From positions 6,506,001 to 6,570,000 of the forward strand of contig NC_005027.1 in NCBI RefSeq assembly GCF_000196115.1: 64,000 nt of DNA. The letters are read 5' to 3'. The position numbers and the translations under genes are program-made. The notes under the pieces were generated by a model. The model searched no databases, was not told where the DNA came from, and saw nothing but the letters and a program-made list of their open reading frames with translations. The stretch's first letter is position 1; every line of letters starts with the position of its first letter. This DNA is from Rhodopirellula baltica SH 1 (lineage in GTDB: Bacteria > Planctomycetota > Planctomycetia > Pirellulales > Pirellulaceae). Positions 1-9,752 of this stretch are shown here, in pieces.

Positions 1-925
1 GCTTTTCGTATGACGCGGACGCTTTCGTTGGATCACCGTCTTGGGCGTAGGCGTAGCCTTGGCGGAAAAAAGAGTAAGCCTTGTCTTCCGCGGTAGCGTC
101 TGCATTGGTTACGACCGAGTCGAAACGCTCGACGGCTTTTTGCATTTCGCCCTGCAACAAATGCATGTCGCCCATGCGGATCTCGACATCGACTACCAAG
201 TCCGAGTCGGCGCATGCCTGGAGCAATTGTTGGTAGGACGATTGGGCTTGGTCGTAGTTTTTTTGTTCCTCCAACGCGACGCCTCGAGCGTAGAGAGCAT
301 CGCACCGCAGCGCGGAACTCGCGATGTCATCGAGCTTCATCATCGCGTTGTAGGACTCGATGGCCTTGTCCAATTCACCGAGTGCGTACTGGGCTTCACC
401 TCGATAGAAGTACGCTCGGTCGAGCAATCGCGAATCAGGGATTTCTTTGATCAGCGTGTCGTAGGTCGCGATTGATTCGCGGAGCAATTTTGGATCCGCT
501 TCTTCGCCTGTTCCGGCAGCGGCGTAAAGGCACCAACCTCGGTTGGACAAGCTTTCTTCGCGAAGGTCGTATTTGGTGTCTTCGAGCGCGGTTTTGAAAG
601 CTTCGGCAGCAGCTTTCAGATCGGGCGTGTCCTGTTGCATGTAGCAAACGCCCAGGTAGTGCGATGCTTTGGACGCCAGCGGGCTGCTCGGGTATTCCTT
701 CAGGAATTTCCTCCACGTATCGACCGCCAATCCGATCGCACCGTTGGTTTGGAAGTTCGCCGCGTCCGCATACAGAGCAACAGCCGCGGAATCTTCGACA
801 GGCTCATCCTGAGCAACCAGGCGATGCGCCGGCCAGTTCGAGGCCGCGATGATCGCTAGCAACAAACCAGCGACGCGGAAGAAACGCGATTGGCCGAACA
901 ACGGTGTTCGATCGGTGGATGGCAT
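1..925 (-). CDS. Exported TPR-repeat protein, 3' end outside the window
   Basis: The reading frame is open from 925 to the window edge, giving about 308 residues with no stop, so the C-terminus is missing. The first 40 residues hold a basic start (SRFFR), a hydrophobic stretch (GLLLAIIAAS) and a possible cleavage near VAQD, which suggests a signal peptide. The rest is helical with regularly spaced TPR-like A/Y/G positions, for example ASKASHYLGVCYMQQ, DRAYFYRGEAQYALGELDKA and RCDALYARGVALEEQKNYDQA. TPRs are protein-interaction scaffolds, and exported examples often serve envelope complexes. It lies 51 bp downstream of the DUF1844 gene and probably shares the pyrG transcript. No specific partner can be named. 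Confidence 0.8.
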   Translation of the reverse strand, partial: MPSTDRTPLFGQSRFFRVAGLLLAIIAASNWPAHRLVAQDEPVEDSAAVALYADAANFQTNGAIGLAVDTWRKFLKEYPSSPLASKASHYLGVCYMQQDTPDLKAAAEAFKTALEDTKYDLREESLSNRGWCLYAAAGTGEEADPKLLRESIATYDTLIKEIPDSRLLDRAYFYRGEAQYALGELDKAIESYNAMMKLDDIASSALRCDALYARGVALEEQKNYDQAQSSYQQLLQACADSDLVVDVEIRMGDMHLLQGEMQKAVERFDSVVTNADATAEDKAYSFFRQGYAYAQDGDPTKASASYEK

Positions 926-976
926 GGCAGCAGATAGCGAGTGCGAGAAGCGAATCCGAGAAACCAGCGTTTCACT

Positions 977-1405
977 CTAACCGCGTGTGCTGACGTAGGC
1001 CATCCTCAACGCGTGCGTGGCTTCGGTCAACATCTTCGATTCGTCGTCGGACAAGTTGCCTTTGGTCTTTTCCGACAACACTTCGAGCGTGTCGATGGAG
1101 TGTTTCGCCATCGGTTTGTCGACACGGCCTTCTTCTTGGCCCGGCATGGGGATCTGGCCCAGTGAGCTCATTCCCTGTGTGAACAACATTGACACCAAAA
1201 CTTCGAAACTGGCCGGTGGGAGCTTGGATCCCGCGGATTCAGCGGAGGCTTCTTTGGTTTCAGCCACAGAATCGCTGCTGGACTCAATTTCGGTTTGGTT
1301 GGCCAGAGTTTCTTTCTCTTTGGCGACTTGTTCTTTCCAATCCGAGTCCACCACGATTTGAGGCGACTCGTCTGTTTCGTTTTCTTTTGGATCAGAGTTT
1401 GTCAT
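977..1405 (-). CDS. DUF1844 family protein
   Basis: This is a 142-residue protein. Its first 60 residues are acidic and low in complexity (DPKENETDESPQ, SSDSVAETKEAS). The C-terminal 80 residues match the DUF1844 pattern: ASFEVLVSMLFTQGMSSLG, then a Pro/Gly loop, then DTLEVLSEKTKGNLSDDE and a closing helix. The family is small, mostly helical and of unknown function. There is no signal peptide, so it should be cytoplasmic. It starts 38 bp after the pyrG stop and is followed closely by the TPR gene, which suggests co-transcription. The start is the ATG at 1405; no convincing Shine-Dalgarno sequence was seen. Confidence 0.82.
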   Translation of the reverse strand: MTNSDPKENETDESPQIVVDSDWKEQVAKEKETLANQTEIESSSDSVAETKEASAESAGSKLPPASFEVLVSMLFTQGMSSLGQIPMPGQEEGRVDKPMAKHSIDTLEVLSEKTKGNLSDDESKMLTEATHALRMAYVSTRG

Positions 1406-1443
1406 GGCAAATCAGGTAAAGAGGGGGAGGAGACTGTATCGGT

Positions 1444-3108
<1,665 letters not shown>

Positions 3109-3305
3109 TCATACCGTGATGGAATGTTTTCGGAAGCGGCGTTGACGACCCGATCGTTCGATTGCGGGGGATTGTCGCGAGAAGACCCGCTAGAGGGTGT
3201 TGGGATGCAATTCCAGACGCCTGTTCCGTCCACAAATCCCCACAAAAACAGGGCTGGGCGATTCGGAGGAGGAGACAAGGCCGAGCCTCCATTCGTCCAC
3301 GATTT

Positions 3306-3896
3306 TCACCTTTCGATCACATCATCGTTTGGAATCTCTGATTCTTCATCGCCGGGTGATGTCAAATCGGAGACTCCGGTGGGTGCGGTATCGTCGGGTG
3401 ACTTCGGTTCCACCGCCAAGCAGTCATCGAGGCGGAGCAAGATTTCGCCCATCAGATCTTCGAGTCGCTTGGCCGCGGGCGGAACCGTGAATTGGGGGCG
3501 GAGTCGTTTTGGGGCTGGTGTTTTATCCATTCCCGCGTTCTGGGTGGTTTTGCGGGCATCCGGCAAATTCGAATCGTCGGTGCTTGCTTCGATCAATTGC
3601 CGCAGACGATGTGTTTTCCGCAGAATTTTTCCGACCGCTTCCGTTCCGGGCGACTGTTCCCGTTCGGCGATCTGCTGCAACGATGTTTGAATGTCGCGAG
3701 CGTTCGCCGCGATCGTCACCAATTCCAAATCGGCAGCGTCCATGCGAATGGACTGAATCACGGTGAGAGCCCTGCCTAGAAAAGTGGCATCCAGAGGATC
3801 GCTCATCGTTCGCAATTGAAGCACTTGGTACTCAAATGAACCGAGCAGAGTGAGGGAACGCTCGGCGAACGAATCCTGGCGTGATGGTTCATCCAT
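3306..3896 (-). CDS. Hypothetical protein
   Basis: The product has 196 residues and I do not recognise a family. The N-terminal 100 residues look helical and amphipathic (LTLLGSFEYQVLQLRTMSDP, LELVTIAANARDIQTSLQQ). A Pro/Lys-rich linker follows (KTPAPKRLRPQFTVPP), and the last 40 residues are acidic. There is no signal peptide or membrane segment. I chose the ATG at 3896 because an AAGGA lies about 11 bases upstream; an in-frame ATG at 3911 would sit directly on that AAGGA. The gene is 206 bp upstream of pyrG on the same strand and may be transcribed with it. Confidence 0.6.
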   Translation of the reverse strand: MDEPSRQDSFAERSLTLLGSFEYQVLQLRTMSDPLDATFLGRALTVIQSIRMDAADLELVTIAANARDIQTSLQQIAEREQSPGTEAVGKILRKTHRLRQLIEASTDDSNLPDARKTTQNAGMDKTPAPKRLRPQFTVPPAAKRLEDLMGEILLRLDDCLAVEPKSPDDTAPTGVSDLTSPGDEESEIPNDDVIER

Positions 3897-4359
3897 CCAT
3901 TTGGAACGCATTCCTTTGAAATCGACGCGATGAAAACAAACCCGTCTTCATATCGCGATTCAAAGTTTAGAGGGTCATGGGGCAAAGGAACTTGATCACG
4001 AAAACATGGCTGTTTGCGTGATCGGTTCTCATTCCTAGGCCGTAGAACCCTTGTTCGAAGCGATCCGAGAGTCATTTTGATGCGATCCGAGGACCGGGCA
4101 GCTTCTTGCCCGTTTTGTCTCATCTGATCGATACAACCGAAACATTGTGCGCCCTCTGGGCTCTGGATCTTTGCCCGATCCACCGGATGGCAATGCTGGT
4201 GATCTGGCCGCGGCACACTCGTTGTCACGTATCCGATGCAGTTTTGTTCGTCTTCGGCACGCGACGTGCATCTTTTTACAGGCATTGTCACCGCTGAGAG
4301 AACAAACACTCTCGGCAAACATTCACTTCAGTCTCAAAGCAAATTTAGATTTCGATCCA
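3897..4359. other. Intergenic stretch without a recognised gene
   Basis: About 460 bp lie between the divergent hypothetical genes at 3896 and 4360. Several short open frames cross it in both directions, but none has a recognisable domain, convincing composition or a ribosome binding site. It probably holds the promoters of both flanking genes. No structured RNA or strong inverted repeat was seen. Confidence 0.4.
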
Positions 4360-4554
4360 ATGAATCCTGCATTCATCCAAACTGTTCACGGTTTCACACA
4401 CCCCGTCATCGCGAGCAAACTGCTCAACCGCAAGCAAGAGTCAGGCGAAGCTCACGAAACGACGACCCAGCTTTATCGCGAAGAAACGGCCCGTCGCCTG
4501 GAAGAAAACAATTGCAAGGCGAAACGAGTCACCCCTGTCGCCAAGCCAAACTGA
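4360..4554 (+). CDS. Small hypothetical protein, 64 aa
   Basis: A short frame starts at the ATG at 4360 and encodes 64 residues. The composition looks protein-like: a mixed N-terminus (MNPAFIQTVHGFTHPVIASK) and a charged, probably helical C-terminus rich in Glu, Arg and Lys (REETARRLEENNCKAKR). No family is recognised and no signal peptide is seen. It converges on the beta-propeller gene, with 39 bp between the two stops. No good Shine-Dalgarno sequence precedes the ATG. It could be a genuine small protein or a chance frame. Confidence 0.4.
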   Translation: MNPAFIQTVHGFTHPVIASKLLNRKQESGEAHETTTQLYREETARRLEENNCKAKRVTPVAKPN

Positions 4555-4593
4555 GCTGACCAGCTCATTGATCTGATTCTTTCTTCGCTCTCT

Positions 4594-5991
4594 TTACCGA
4601 TCGAATCGGTAAAGCGACGTCGCGGTTCGCAAAATCAAAGCATCGTCAATCACGGCGGGGGATGCCATGATTTGTCCGTCGATTTGATTGGTCACTTCGA
4701 TGTCACACTCCCTGCCGGGTTTGATGACAAATACCTCGCCGTCATGATTGCAAAAGTACATTCGGCCGTTTGCCATTATCGGTGAGGCAGAAAACTTTCC
4801 GCCCAAGCGTTTCGACCAAACGTTGGTGCCGTCCTCGCTGTCGATGCAGGATGCGACTCCGTTGTCGTCGACCACGAATAGCAATCCATCGACGGCGATT
4901 GGTGACGGCTTCGCTGGGATGCTCTTCTTCACCGTCCACAGCACATGAGAGTCGGTGACGTCACCGGAACCATCGACCTTTGCCGCCCAGAGTTGTGGTT
5001 TGCCAAACCCGGTCGAGAAGTAGACCGCATTGCCATCGAAGATGGGGCGAGGAACAACAGAGAATCCTTTGCCATGATAGAGACGCCAAAACTCTTCGCC
5101 CGTTTTTGCGTTGTACGAAACCATCCACTGCGAACCCATGCAAAGCAATTGCTCACGACCGTTTGAGTCGGTAACGACAATGGGGGTGCAGTAGGCTTTC
5201 TTCTGATCACCGGTGGGTGCGTCCATTGGCGGGCGATCGGTTTCCCATTCCGTCGAACCAGTTTCCGCGTTCAGGGCGATCACATATTGCCGCTCCAGTC
5301 CGTCCTGAATCAGGATCACTTTCCCATCGTGAACGATGGGCGAGCTGCCCGGGCCCACGGCGTGCTTCAGCGGCAACGTCCGCTCCCAGATCAATTTGCC
5401 GTCGGTCCGATCAAGGCAGAACGTTCCAAAGGTTCCGAAGTGGCAAAGAAGGCGATTGCCATCGATCACCGGTGTCGGCGATGCGTAGCTGTTGAGTGAA
5501 TGAATTGCATCGGGCTGTTCAACGGTGGTCAGCTCAATCGTTTGTTTCAATTGCCCAGTTTCAAGATCAACCGCGAAGACTTTCAGTTCGATGGCTTTCG
5601 CGATCGCGAGTTGTTTGAACTGTCGTTCTTCATTATCGGTTTTTCTTAACAAGTCCACTCGTTCGTCTTCCGTGGGAACAATCTCCACAGCGGAAGTCAA
5701 CCAAATCGTTCCGTCAGCGATGACGGGTGAGGACCAAGCCTTTCCATCCAGATCGGTCTTCCAGGTGAGGTTTTTGTCTTCGCCGAACTGAACCGGTGGA
5801 TTGCCTTTGGTGACGATACCGTCGCCACGTGGCCCTCGGAATTGCGGCCATGATTCAGCCAGCCCAATCGTTGGGATTGCCATCGTCACAATCAAGAATC
5901 CGCACAGAAGCGATCGGTTTTGGTGGGTGTCGCTTTGGGTGATGCGGTGCTGATCGTCGCGGCCCTGCTTGGTGCGGGCGAATCCGCACAT
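4594..5991 (-). CDS. Exported PQQ-like beta-propeller repeat protein
   Basis: The product of about 465 residues carries an N-terminal hydrophobic segment (LLCGFLIVTMAIPTIGLAES) that looks like a signal peptide. It then shows repeated propeller blades with typical motifs: SWPQFRGPRGDG, LTWKTDLDGKAWSSPVIADG, VFAVDLETGQLKQTIEL and ALNAETGSTEWETDRP. These are PQQ-like repeats as in BamB and quinoprotein dehydrogenases. I saw no dehydrogenase active-site set, so a binding or scaffold role in the periplasm is more likely than catalysis. Such proteins are very numerous in planctomycetes. The start is uncertain: 5991 gives a short N-terminus before the signal, and 6039 (MIRIFRHTG) is an in-frame alternative. 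Confidence 0.82.
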   Translation of the reverse strand: MCGFARTKQGRDDQHRITQSDTHQNRSLLCGFLIVTMAIPTIGLAESWPQFRGPRGDGIVTKGNPPVQFGEDKNLTWKTDLDGKAWSSPVIADGTIWLTSAVEIVPTEDERVDLLRKTDNEERQFKQLAIAKAIELKVFAVDLETGQLKQTIELTTVEQPDAIHSLNSYASPTPVIDGNRLLCHFGTFGTFCLDRTDGKLIWERTLPLKHAVGPGSSPIVHDGKVILIQDGLERQYVIALNAETGSTEWETDRPPMDAPTGDQKKAYCTPIVVTDSNGREQLLCMGSQWMVSYNAKTGEEFWRLYHGKGFSVVPRPIFDGNAVYFSTGFGKPQLWAAKVDGSGDVTDSHVLWTVKKSIPAKPSPIAVDGLLFVVDDNGVASCIDSEDGTNVWSKRLGGKFSASPIMANGRMYFCNHDGEVFVIKPGRECDIEVTNQIDGQIMASPAVIDDALILRTATSLYRFDR

Positions 5992-6284
5992 CCATTTTGA
6001 CGGACGTGACAAACCGGTATGACGGAAGATGCGAATCATGGGTGAACTCAGGCGGGGGAGTAGGCGGGATGTGCCCATTCTAGCAAACGCGTTTGGCGAG
6101 GTGCCGCAAAGTTTCCGTGAGCGGAACAAACCGGACCGGAAATCGCTAGGTGAGCAAGTGAATCGTTCAAATTCCAGCATTTTGACCAAACGTGTCCGGG
6201 CACTCGCGAACAATGCAATGCAAGGCGCACTGAGAGGCCAATGTTTCTGAGCCAATGCTTCCTCGGTCCCGAAGGAGACAAATC

Positions 6285-6866
6285 ATGTTCAAACCAGATA
6301 CAGAAATCGAGCTGACCTATCCCGATTCGACGTTGGTCGAATCCAACACAACGTTCCGTCGTCGATACCTTCAAATTCGCGAGGTTCGCGATTTGATTGC
6401 GGACCCGATCACGCCCGAAGAATACCTGCGTCGTCCGCTGACTCAGCGTTCACGCTATTTGCTGACCGCTTACGACAAAGAATCGAAATCTTGGCGGCAG
6501 TTTTATGTCGGGTCCAGCAAAGAGTTCTTGACCGATGGGCGATTGCGAATCGCTTTGTATGAGAAAGGCGGCACGTCGCCAAAGAAGATCGTTTCGCGAT
6601 CCTTTGAAGCCACCCGGCGAGATCGAATCGCTCTCGCCCGTGAGGTGAAAGCGATGCAGGAAAAAGACTTGGCCGGTTTGGAGTTGCGGATCATTCCCGA
6701 CGAAAGTCGTGTGCTGAAGCAACAGGCCAAAAAGCCAGCCGCTTCCAGGCCAGCACCGGTCAAGGAAAACTACACTCGCAAAGACTCGCCGGCTCGTTCG
6801 GTCAAAGCCCCCGCGATGACGCGAGGGATGACCGCGTCGTCGCCGTTGGTCGCCCCGCCGTTTTGA
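6285..6866 (+). CDS. Hypothetical protein
   Basis: A 193-residue protein starts at the ATG at 6285, preceded by a good GAAGGAG ribosome binding site about 8 bases upstream. The first 140 residues look like a compact alpha/beta domain with aromatic positions (RYLLTAYDKESKSWRQFYVG, LRIALYEKG), and the tail of about 50 residues is basic and Ala/Pro/Ser-rich (KKPAASRPAPVKENYTRKD). It lacks a signal peptide and Cys residues. No family is recognised. The basic tail could contact nucleic acid, which is a guess from composition only. It is transcribed away from the beta-propeller gene and converges on the isomerase-like gene. Confidence 0.7.
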   Translation: MFKPDTEIELTYPDSTLVESNTTFRRRYLQIREVRDLIADPITPEEYLRRPLTQRSRYLLTAYDKESKSWRQFYVGSSKEFLTDGRLRIALYEKGGTSPKKIVSRSFEATRRDRIALAREVKAMQEKDLAGLELRIIPDESRVLKQQAKKPAASRPAPVKENYTRKDSPARSVKAPAMTRGMTASSPLVAPPF

Positions 6867-6897
6867 AGCACGACGGCAGGAGTGTTCGGGCACAACC

Positions 6898-6964
6898 ATG
6901 TGAGCCGCTTGGACGCTTGCTCCAGTTGCGCGTGAAAACCGTGGCTAACGCCAACGGCTCACAT
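6898..6964. repeat. Inverted repeat ATGTGAGCCG / CGGCTCACAT
   Basis: A perfect 10-bp inverted repeat (6898-6907 and 6955-6964) flanks about 47 bp between two converging genes. The stretch GTGGCTAACGCCAACGGCTC and the following CCTGCGTACCTGCT recur in modified form near 16830-16900 (GGCTAACGCCTGAACGGCTC, CCTGCGTACCTGCT) and in part near 35700. It is probably a member of a dispersed short repeat family. Confidence 0.6.
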
Positions 6965-7010
6965 TCCCAATGACACCTGCGTACCTGCTCAGCAGTCCAA
7001 CGCTATGGCC

Positions 7011-7037
7011 GCTGAGAGTTTGATCTGAACTCTCAGC
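7011..7037. terminator. Hairpin between converging genes
   Basis: GCTGAGAGTT (7011-7020) pairs perfectly with AACTCTCAGC (7028-7037) around a 7-base loop. It lies 28 bp beyond the stop of the isomerase-like gene and 145 bp beyond the stop of the plus-strand gene. There is no T-run on either side, so factor-independent termination is only possible, not shown. Confidence 0.45.
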
Positions 7038-7065
7038 GAAAACGCGTGCTCTTGCTCGGCATCGA

Positions 7066-7974
7066 TCAAACGATGCACTGGGCGACTGCGTCTCGAAGAC
7101 CCGCGATGGGGTCGCGAACGGGCAAGAATTCGTGAGCGAAGTAGCCATCGTATCCGGTGTCCGCAATCGCTTTTGCAATTGGCGGGTACAGCAACTCTTG
7201 GTTGTCGTCGAGTTCATGGCGACCGGGGTTGCCCGCGGTGTGGTAGTGCCCAAAGTATTGATGGTTGTTTTGGATGGTGCGAATGATGTCACCTTCCATG
7301 ATTTGCATGTGATAGATGTCGTACAACAACTTGAAGTTGTCGCTACCGACTCGTTTGACGAGCTCGACACCCCAGGTGCTGTTGTCGCACATGTAGTCCG
7401 CGTGATCGACTTTGCTGTTGAGCAATTCCATTTGGAGCGTCACGCCAGCTTTCTCAGCCACCGGCGTGATTTTCTTCAGTGCGTCGACGCAGTTCTTCAT
7501 GCCGGTTTCGCGATCGATCCCTCGAGCGTTGCCACTGAAGCAGATCACGTTCTTCCATCCTTCCGCCGCCGTTGCTTCGATGGCGACGTTCATCTTTTCC
7601 AAACACTCATCGTGGAATTTGGGGTCGCACAAACCGTTGCCCAGCGAATGCGACTGGACCATCGTGCAGACCAAACCGTGCTTCTTCAGCGTCGGAAAGT
7701 CCTTCGGGTCCAGCAAGTCGATCCCAACCATGCCTAGCGAGGCGGCTTCTTTCGCCATGTCTTCCAGTGAGATCTTGGGGAAGCACCACTTGCAAACCGA
7801 TTGATTCAATCGGCCCTGCTTTGCATCAACAGCACCGGTGGCGTCGACCGCACCTGTTGTGTCCTGGGCATGAGAAGCGGCGGCGGAGATGGCGGCGGTG
7901 CCAGCCGCAACAGCTGCCGCTCGGGTGAGCATTCCTCGACGGTTCAGTGATGAGTCGGATTGATTGTTTGGCAT
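7066..7974 (-). CDS. Tat-exported xylose isomerase-like TIM-barrel protein (hydroxypyruvate isomerase-like)
   Basis: The 302 residues begin with a twin-arginine signal (NRRGMLTRAAAVAAGTAAIS) ending near ASHAQD. The mature part is an AP-endonuclease-2/xylose isomerase-like TIM barrel. Conserved pieces are KWCFPKISLEDMAKEAASLG near the start, MELLNSKVDHADYMCDN, KLLYDIYHMQIMEGDII and GHYHTAGNPGRHELDD, which resemble hydroxypyruvate isomerase (Hyi) and carry the expected acidic and His metal ligands. Hyi interconverts hydroxypyruvate and tartronate semialdehyde, but many exported planctomycete homologues have unknown sugar or polyol substrates. It stands alone on the minus strand. Confidence 0.85.
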   Translation of the reverse strand: MPNNQSDSSLNRRGMLTRAAAVAAGTAAISAAASHAQDTTGAVDATGAVDAKQGRLNQSVCKWCFPKISLEDMAKEAASLGMVGIDLLDPKDFPTLKKHGLVCTMVQSHSLGNGLCDPKFHDECLEKMNVAIEATAAEGWKNVICFSGNARGIDRETGMKNCVDALKKITPVAEKAGVTLQMELLNSKVDHADYMCDNSTWGVELVKRVGSDNFKLLYDIYHMQIMEGDIIRTIQNNHQYFGHYHTAGNPGRHELDDNQELLYPPIAKAIADTGYDGYFAHEFLPVRDPIAGLRDAVAQCIV

Positions 7975-8098
7975 GGTGGGCGATCGGATGTGTGGAGGCG
8001 AGTTGATTCAATCAATAGTTTAACTTCTGTGACAAACGATGTCTTCAAACCACCCTGTGGATGGCGAGCGGAAGCCTTGGGGCGATGGCGCATGAAAA

Positions 8099-8132
8099 AG
8101 CCGCGTCGAAGCGGTTTGCCTCGACGCGGCTT
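8099..8132 (-). terminator. Intrinsic terminator of the TIGR03000 gene
   Basis: AAGCCGCGTCGA pairs with TCGACGCGGCTT around an 11-base loop, at 38 bp past the stop at 8171. On the minus strand the stem is followed by a run of five T residues, the classic factor-independent form. The sequence after the stem, TTTTTCATGC, is nearly the same as after the trxA terminator at 56727. Confidence 0.85.
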
Positions 8133-8170
8133 CGTGCTGAATCAAAATTTTCGATCAGGCGACAGCGTGA

Positions 8171-9484
8171 CTATCGCATCGCGATGGCTTGGTCGTCGAA
8201 TTCGAAGTTGAGTTCGACGGTGTCACCAGCGGCAACATTGATCGTGCGTTCTTGGCTCAGTTGGCGACCGTTGGAATCCAACATCACGCGAACGGTGTAG
8301 TTTTCCCAGTTTTCACCGGCGGCCAATTGAGTGGTGCGGAAGGTGCGAACCGTTCCGAAGCCATTGGTTTCGTTACCAGCCAAAACGACTTTCGCTTCGG
8401 CAGGAACGTGAAGTTGAACAACCGTTTCTGGTTGAGTTGTTTCAACTGCGCTGAACTGGTCTTCTTCTTCGTCGCCTTCTTCATCCGAGACGGCTTCGGT
8501 TTGGTTGAACACCAAACGTTCCATGTCGCCGGGGCGAAGTTTGATGGTTCGTTTGTCGGTGCGTTCTTCACCTTCGACGTCGTAGGTCACGACAACTTCG
8601 TAGGTGTAGAGGTAGCCGTCTTTGAGACCACGCGACATGAATTGACGAACCATGCCATCGCTGGTTGTTTCGTGTCCATTGACGGTCACACGAGCCGATT
8701 CCACAGGAACGGCGACGGTCAACAAAGCAGCGTCGTCATCCAGGGTTGGCTTGCGGGTTTCGTAAGAAGCACCGCTGTCGATGATCGAGCCGTCGATGAT
8801 GGTCTCACCCATGGGAACTCCACCATCGATGATGGTTTCGCCTTGGATGGGGGCCGAGTAAATCGGAGCCGATTCGATCATTGGAACGCTGTGCGAAATC
8901 GCTGGTGCGTAGCTCATCGGAGCTGCATAGCTGACTCCGCCGGAGCTGCCACCGCTGCTGCCGCCTGAGTAAGCGGACGAATACGAAACCGAAGGAGCGT
9001 AGTAGCCGCCACTGCTGCCGCCGGACGAACGTCCGCCGCTGCTGTAGGACGTGCCACCGCTGCTGTAGTTCGCTTTGACAACGTAACCGCCGCTGCTGCC
9101 ATGACGGCGAGCTTTGATGCGAGCGATTTTTTGACGCAAGTGACCTGCCAGGCCGCCGCCGGATGATCCGCGCGAGTATCCACCTGACGATCCACCGGAA
9201 GAACCTCCCGACGAGCCACCTGAAGAAGCGTACGCGGCGGTGTATCCACCGGATGAACCGCCCGAGGCAGCTCCGACCGAGCCTCCCGAGGAACCGGAAT
9301 GGCGAGCCGCAATGCGAGCACGCAGGCCAGCAAGCAACCCGCCGCCGCTGCTACCGCCACTGCTGCCGTAGACCAGGCCACTGCCACCGCTACTGCCGTA
9401 ACTCCCGTAGGAGCCACCCGCCTCTGCCGTGACGCTCATGCTGAGCGCCAACGTGAGGCATGCCAACAAATGCATGCACCTCAT
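8171..9484 (-). CDS. Ser/Gly-repeat exported protein with two TIGR03000 domains
   Basis: The product has 437 residues. A signal peptide (MHLLACLTLALSMSVTAEAG) is followed by about 190 residues dominated by SSGGS-type repeats with interspersed Tyr and two basic patches (LRARIAARH, LRQKIARIKARRHG). The C-terminal half carries two TIGR03000 domains: ALLTVAVPVESARVTVNG with DKRTIKLRPGDMERLVF, and ETVVQLHVPAEAKVVLAGNE with QERTINVAAGDTVELNFEF. TIGR03000 is a planctomycete-enriched domain of unknown function. The low-complexity part suggests a flexible cell-surface or matrix protein. The ATG at 9484 has GGAG about 9 bases upstream. It is monocistronic with its own terminator. Confidence 0.85.
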   Translation of the reverse strand: MRCMHLLACLTLALSMSVTAEAGGSYGSYGSSGGSGLVYGSSGGSSGGGLLAGLRARIAARHSGSSGGSVGAASGGSSGGYTAAYASSGGSSGGSSGGSSGGYSRGSSGGGLAGHLRQKIARIKARRHGSSGGYVVKANYSSGGTSYSSGGRSSGGSSGGYYAPSVSYSSAYSGGSSGGSSGGVSYAAPMSYAPAISHSVPMIESAPIYSAPIQGETIIDGGVPMGETIIDGSIIDSGASYETRKPTLDDDAALLTVAVPVESARVTVNGHETTSDGMVRQFMSRGLKDGYLYTYEVVVTYDVEGEERTDKRTIKLRPGDMERLVFNQTEAVSDEEGDEEEDQFSAVETTQPETVVQLHVPAEAKVVLAGNETNGFGTVRTFRTTQLAAGENWENYTVRVMLDSNGRQLSQERTINVAAGDTVELNFEFDDQAIAMR

Positions 9485-9752
9485 AAACGATTCTCCATCC
9501 TTTTGACGCGACTCTTGCTGATGCCGATCGGTCGCCACCACAAATGTGAGCGACTTAACGGCTTGAATTGCACATTGAAGATGCGGGCCATCAAATTTGG
9601 GGGCCCGTCACCGTCGCCAGGATAGCGGACCGGCGTTGCCGATCAAGAAGACTGGGTAAAATAATTGGGTTGCGTTGTGGCGGTCGAAAGCTCGAAACAG
9701 CCATTTCCGAGAGCGACTTTGCTCACAGATGAATGCTTTATCCGTTGGACAT

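Noticed and set aside
3803-4318. A 171-codon minus-strand frame upstream of the 201-codon hypothetical gene
   Set aside because: It overlaps the start of the better supported gene in another frame, is rich in Cys, Arg and His without domain pattern, and has no ribosome binding site.
9299-9417. Ala/Thr-rich frames in the Ser/Gly repeat region
   Set aside because: They are frame-shifted readings of the SSGG codons; the TIGR03000 frame has signal peptide, domains and ribosome binding site.
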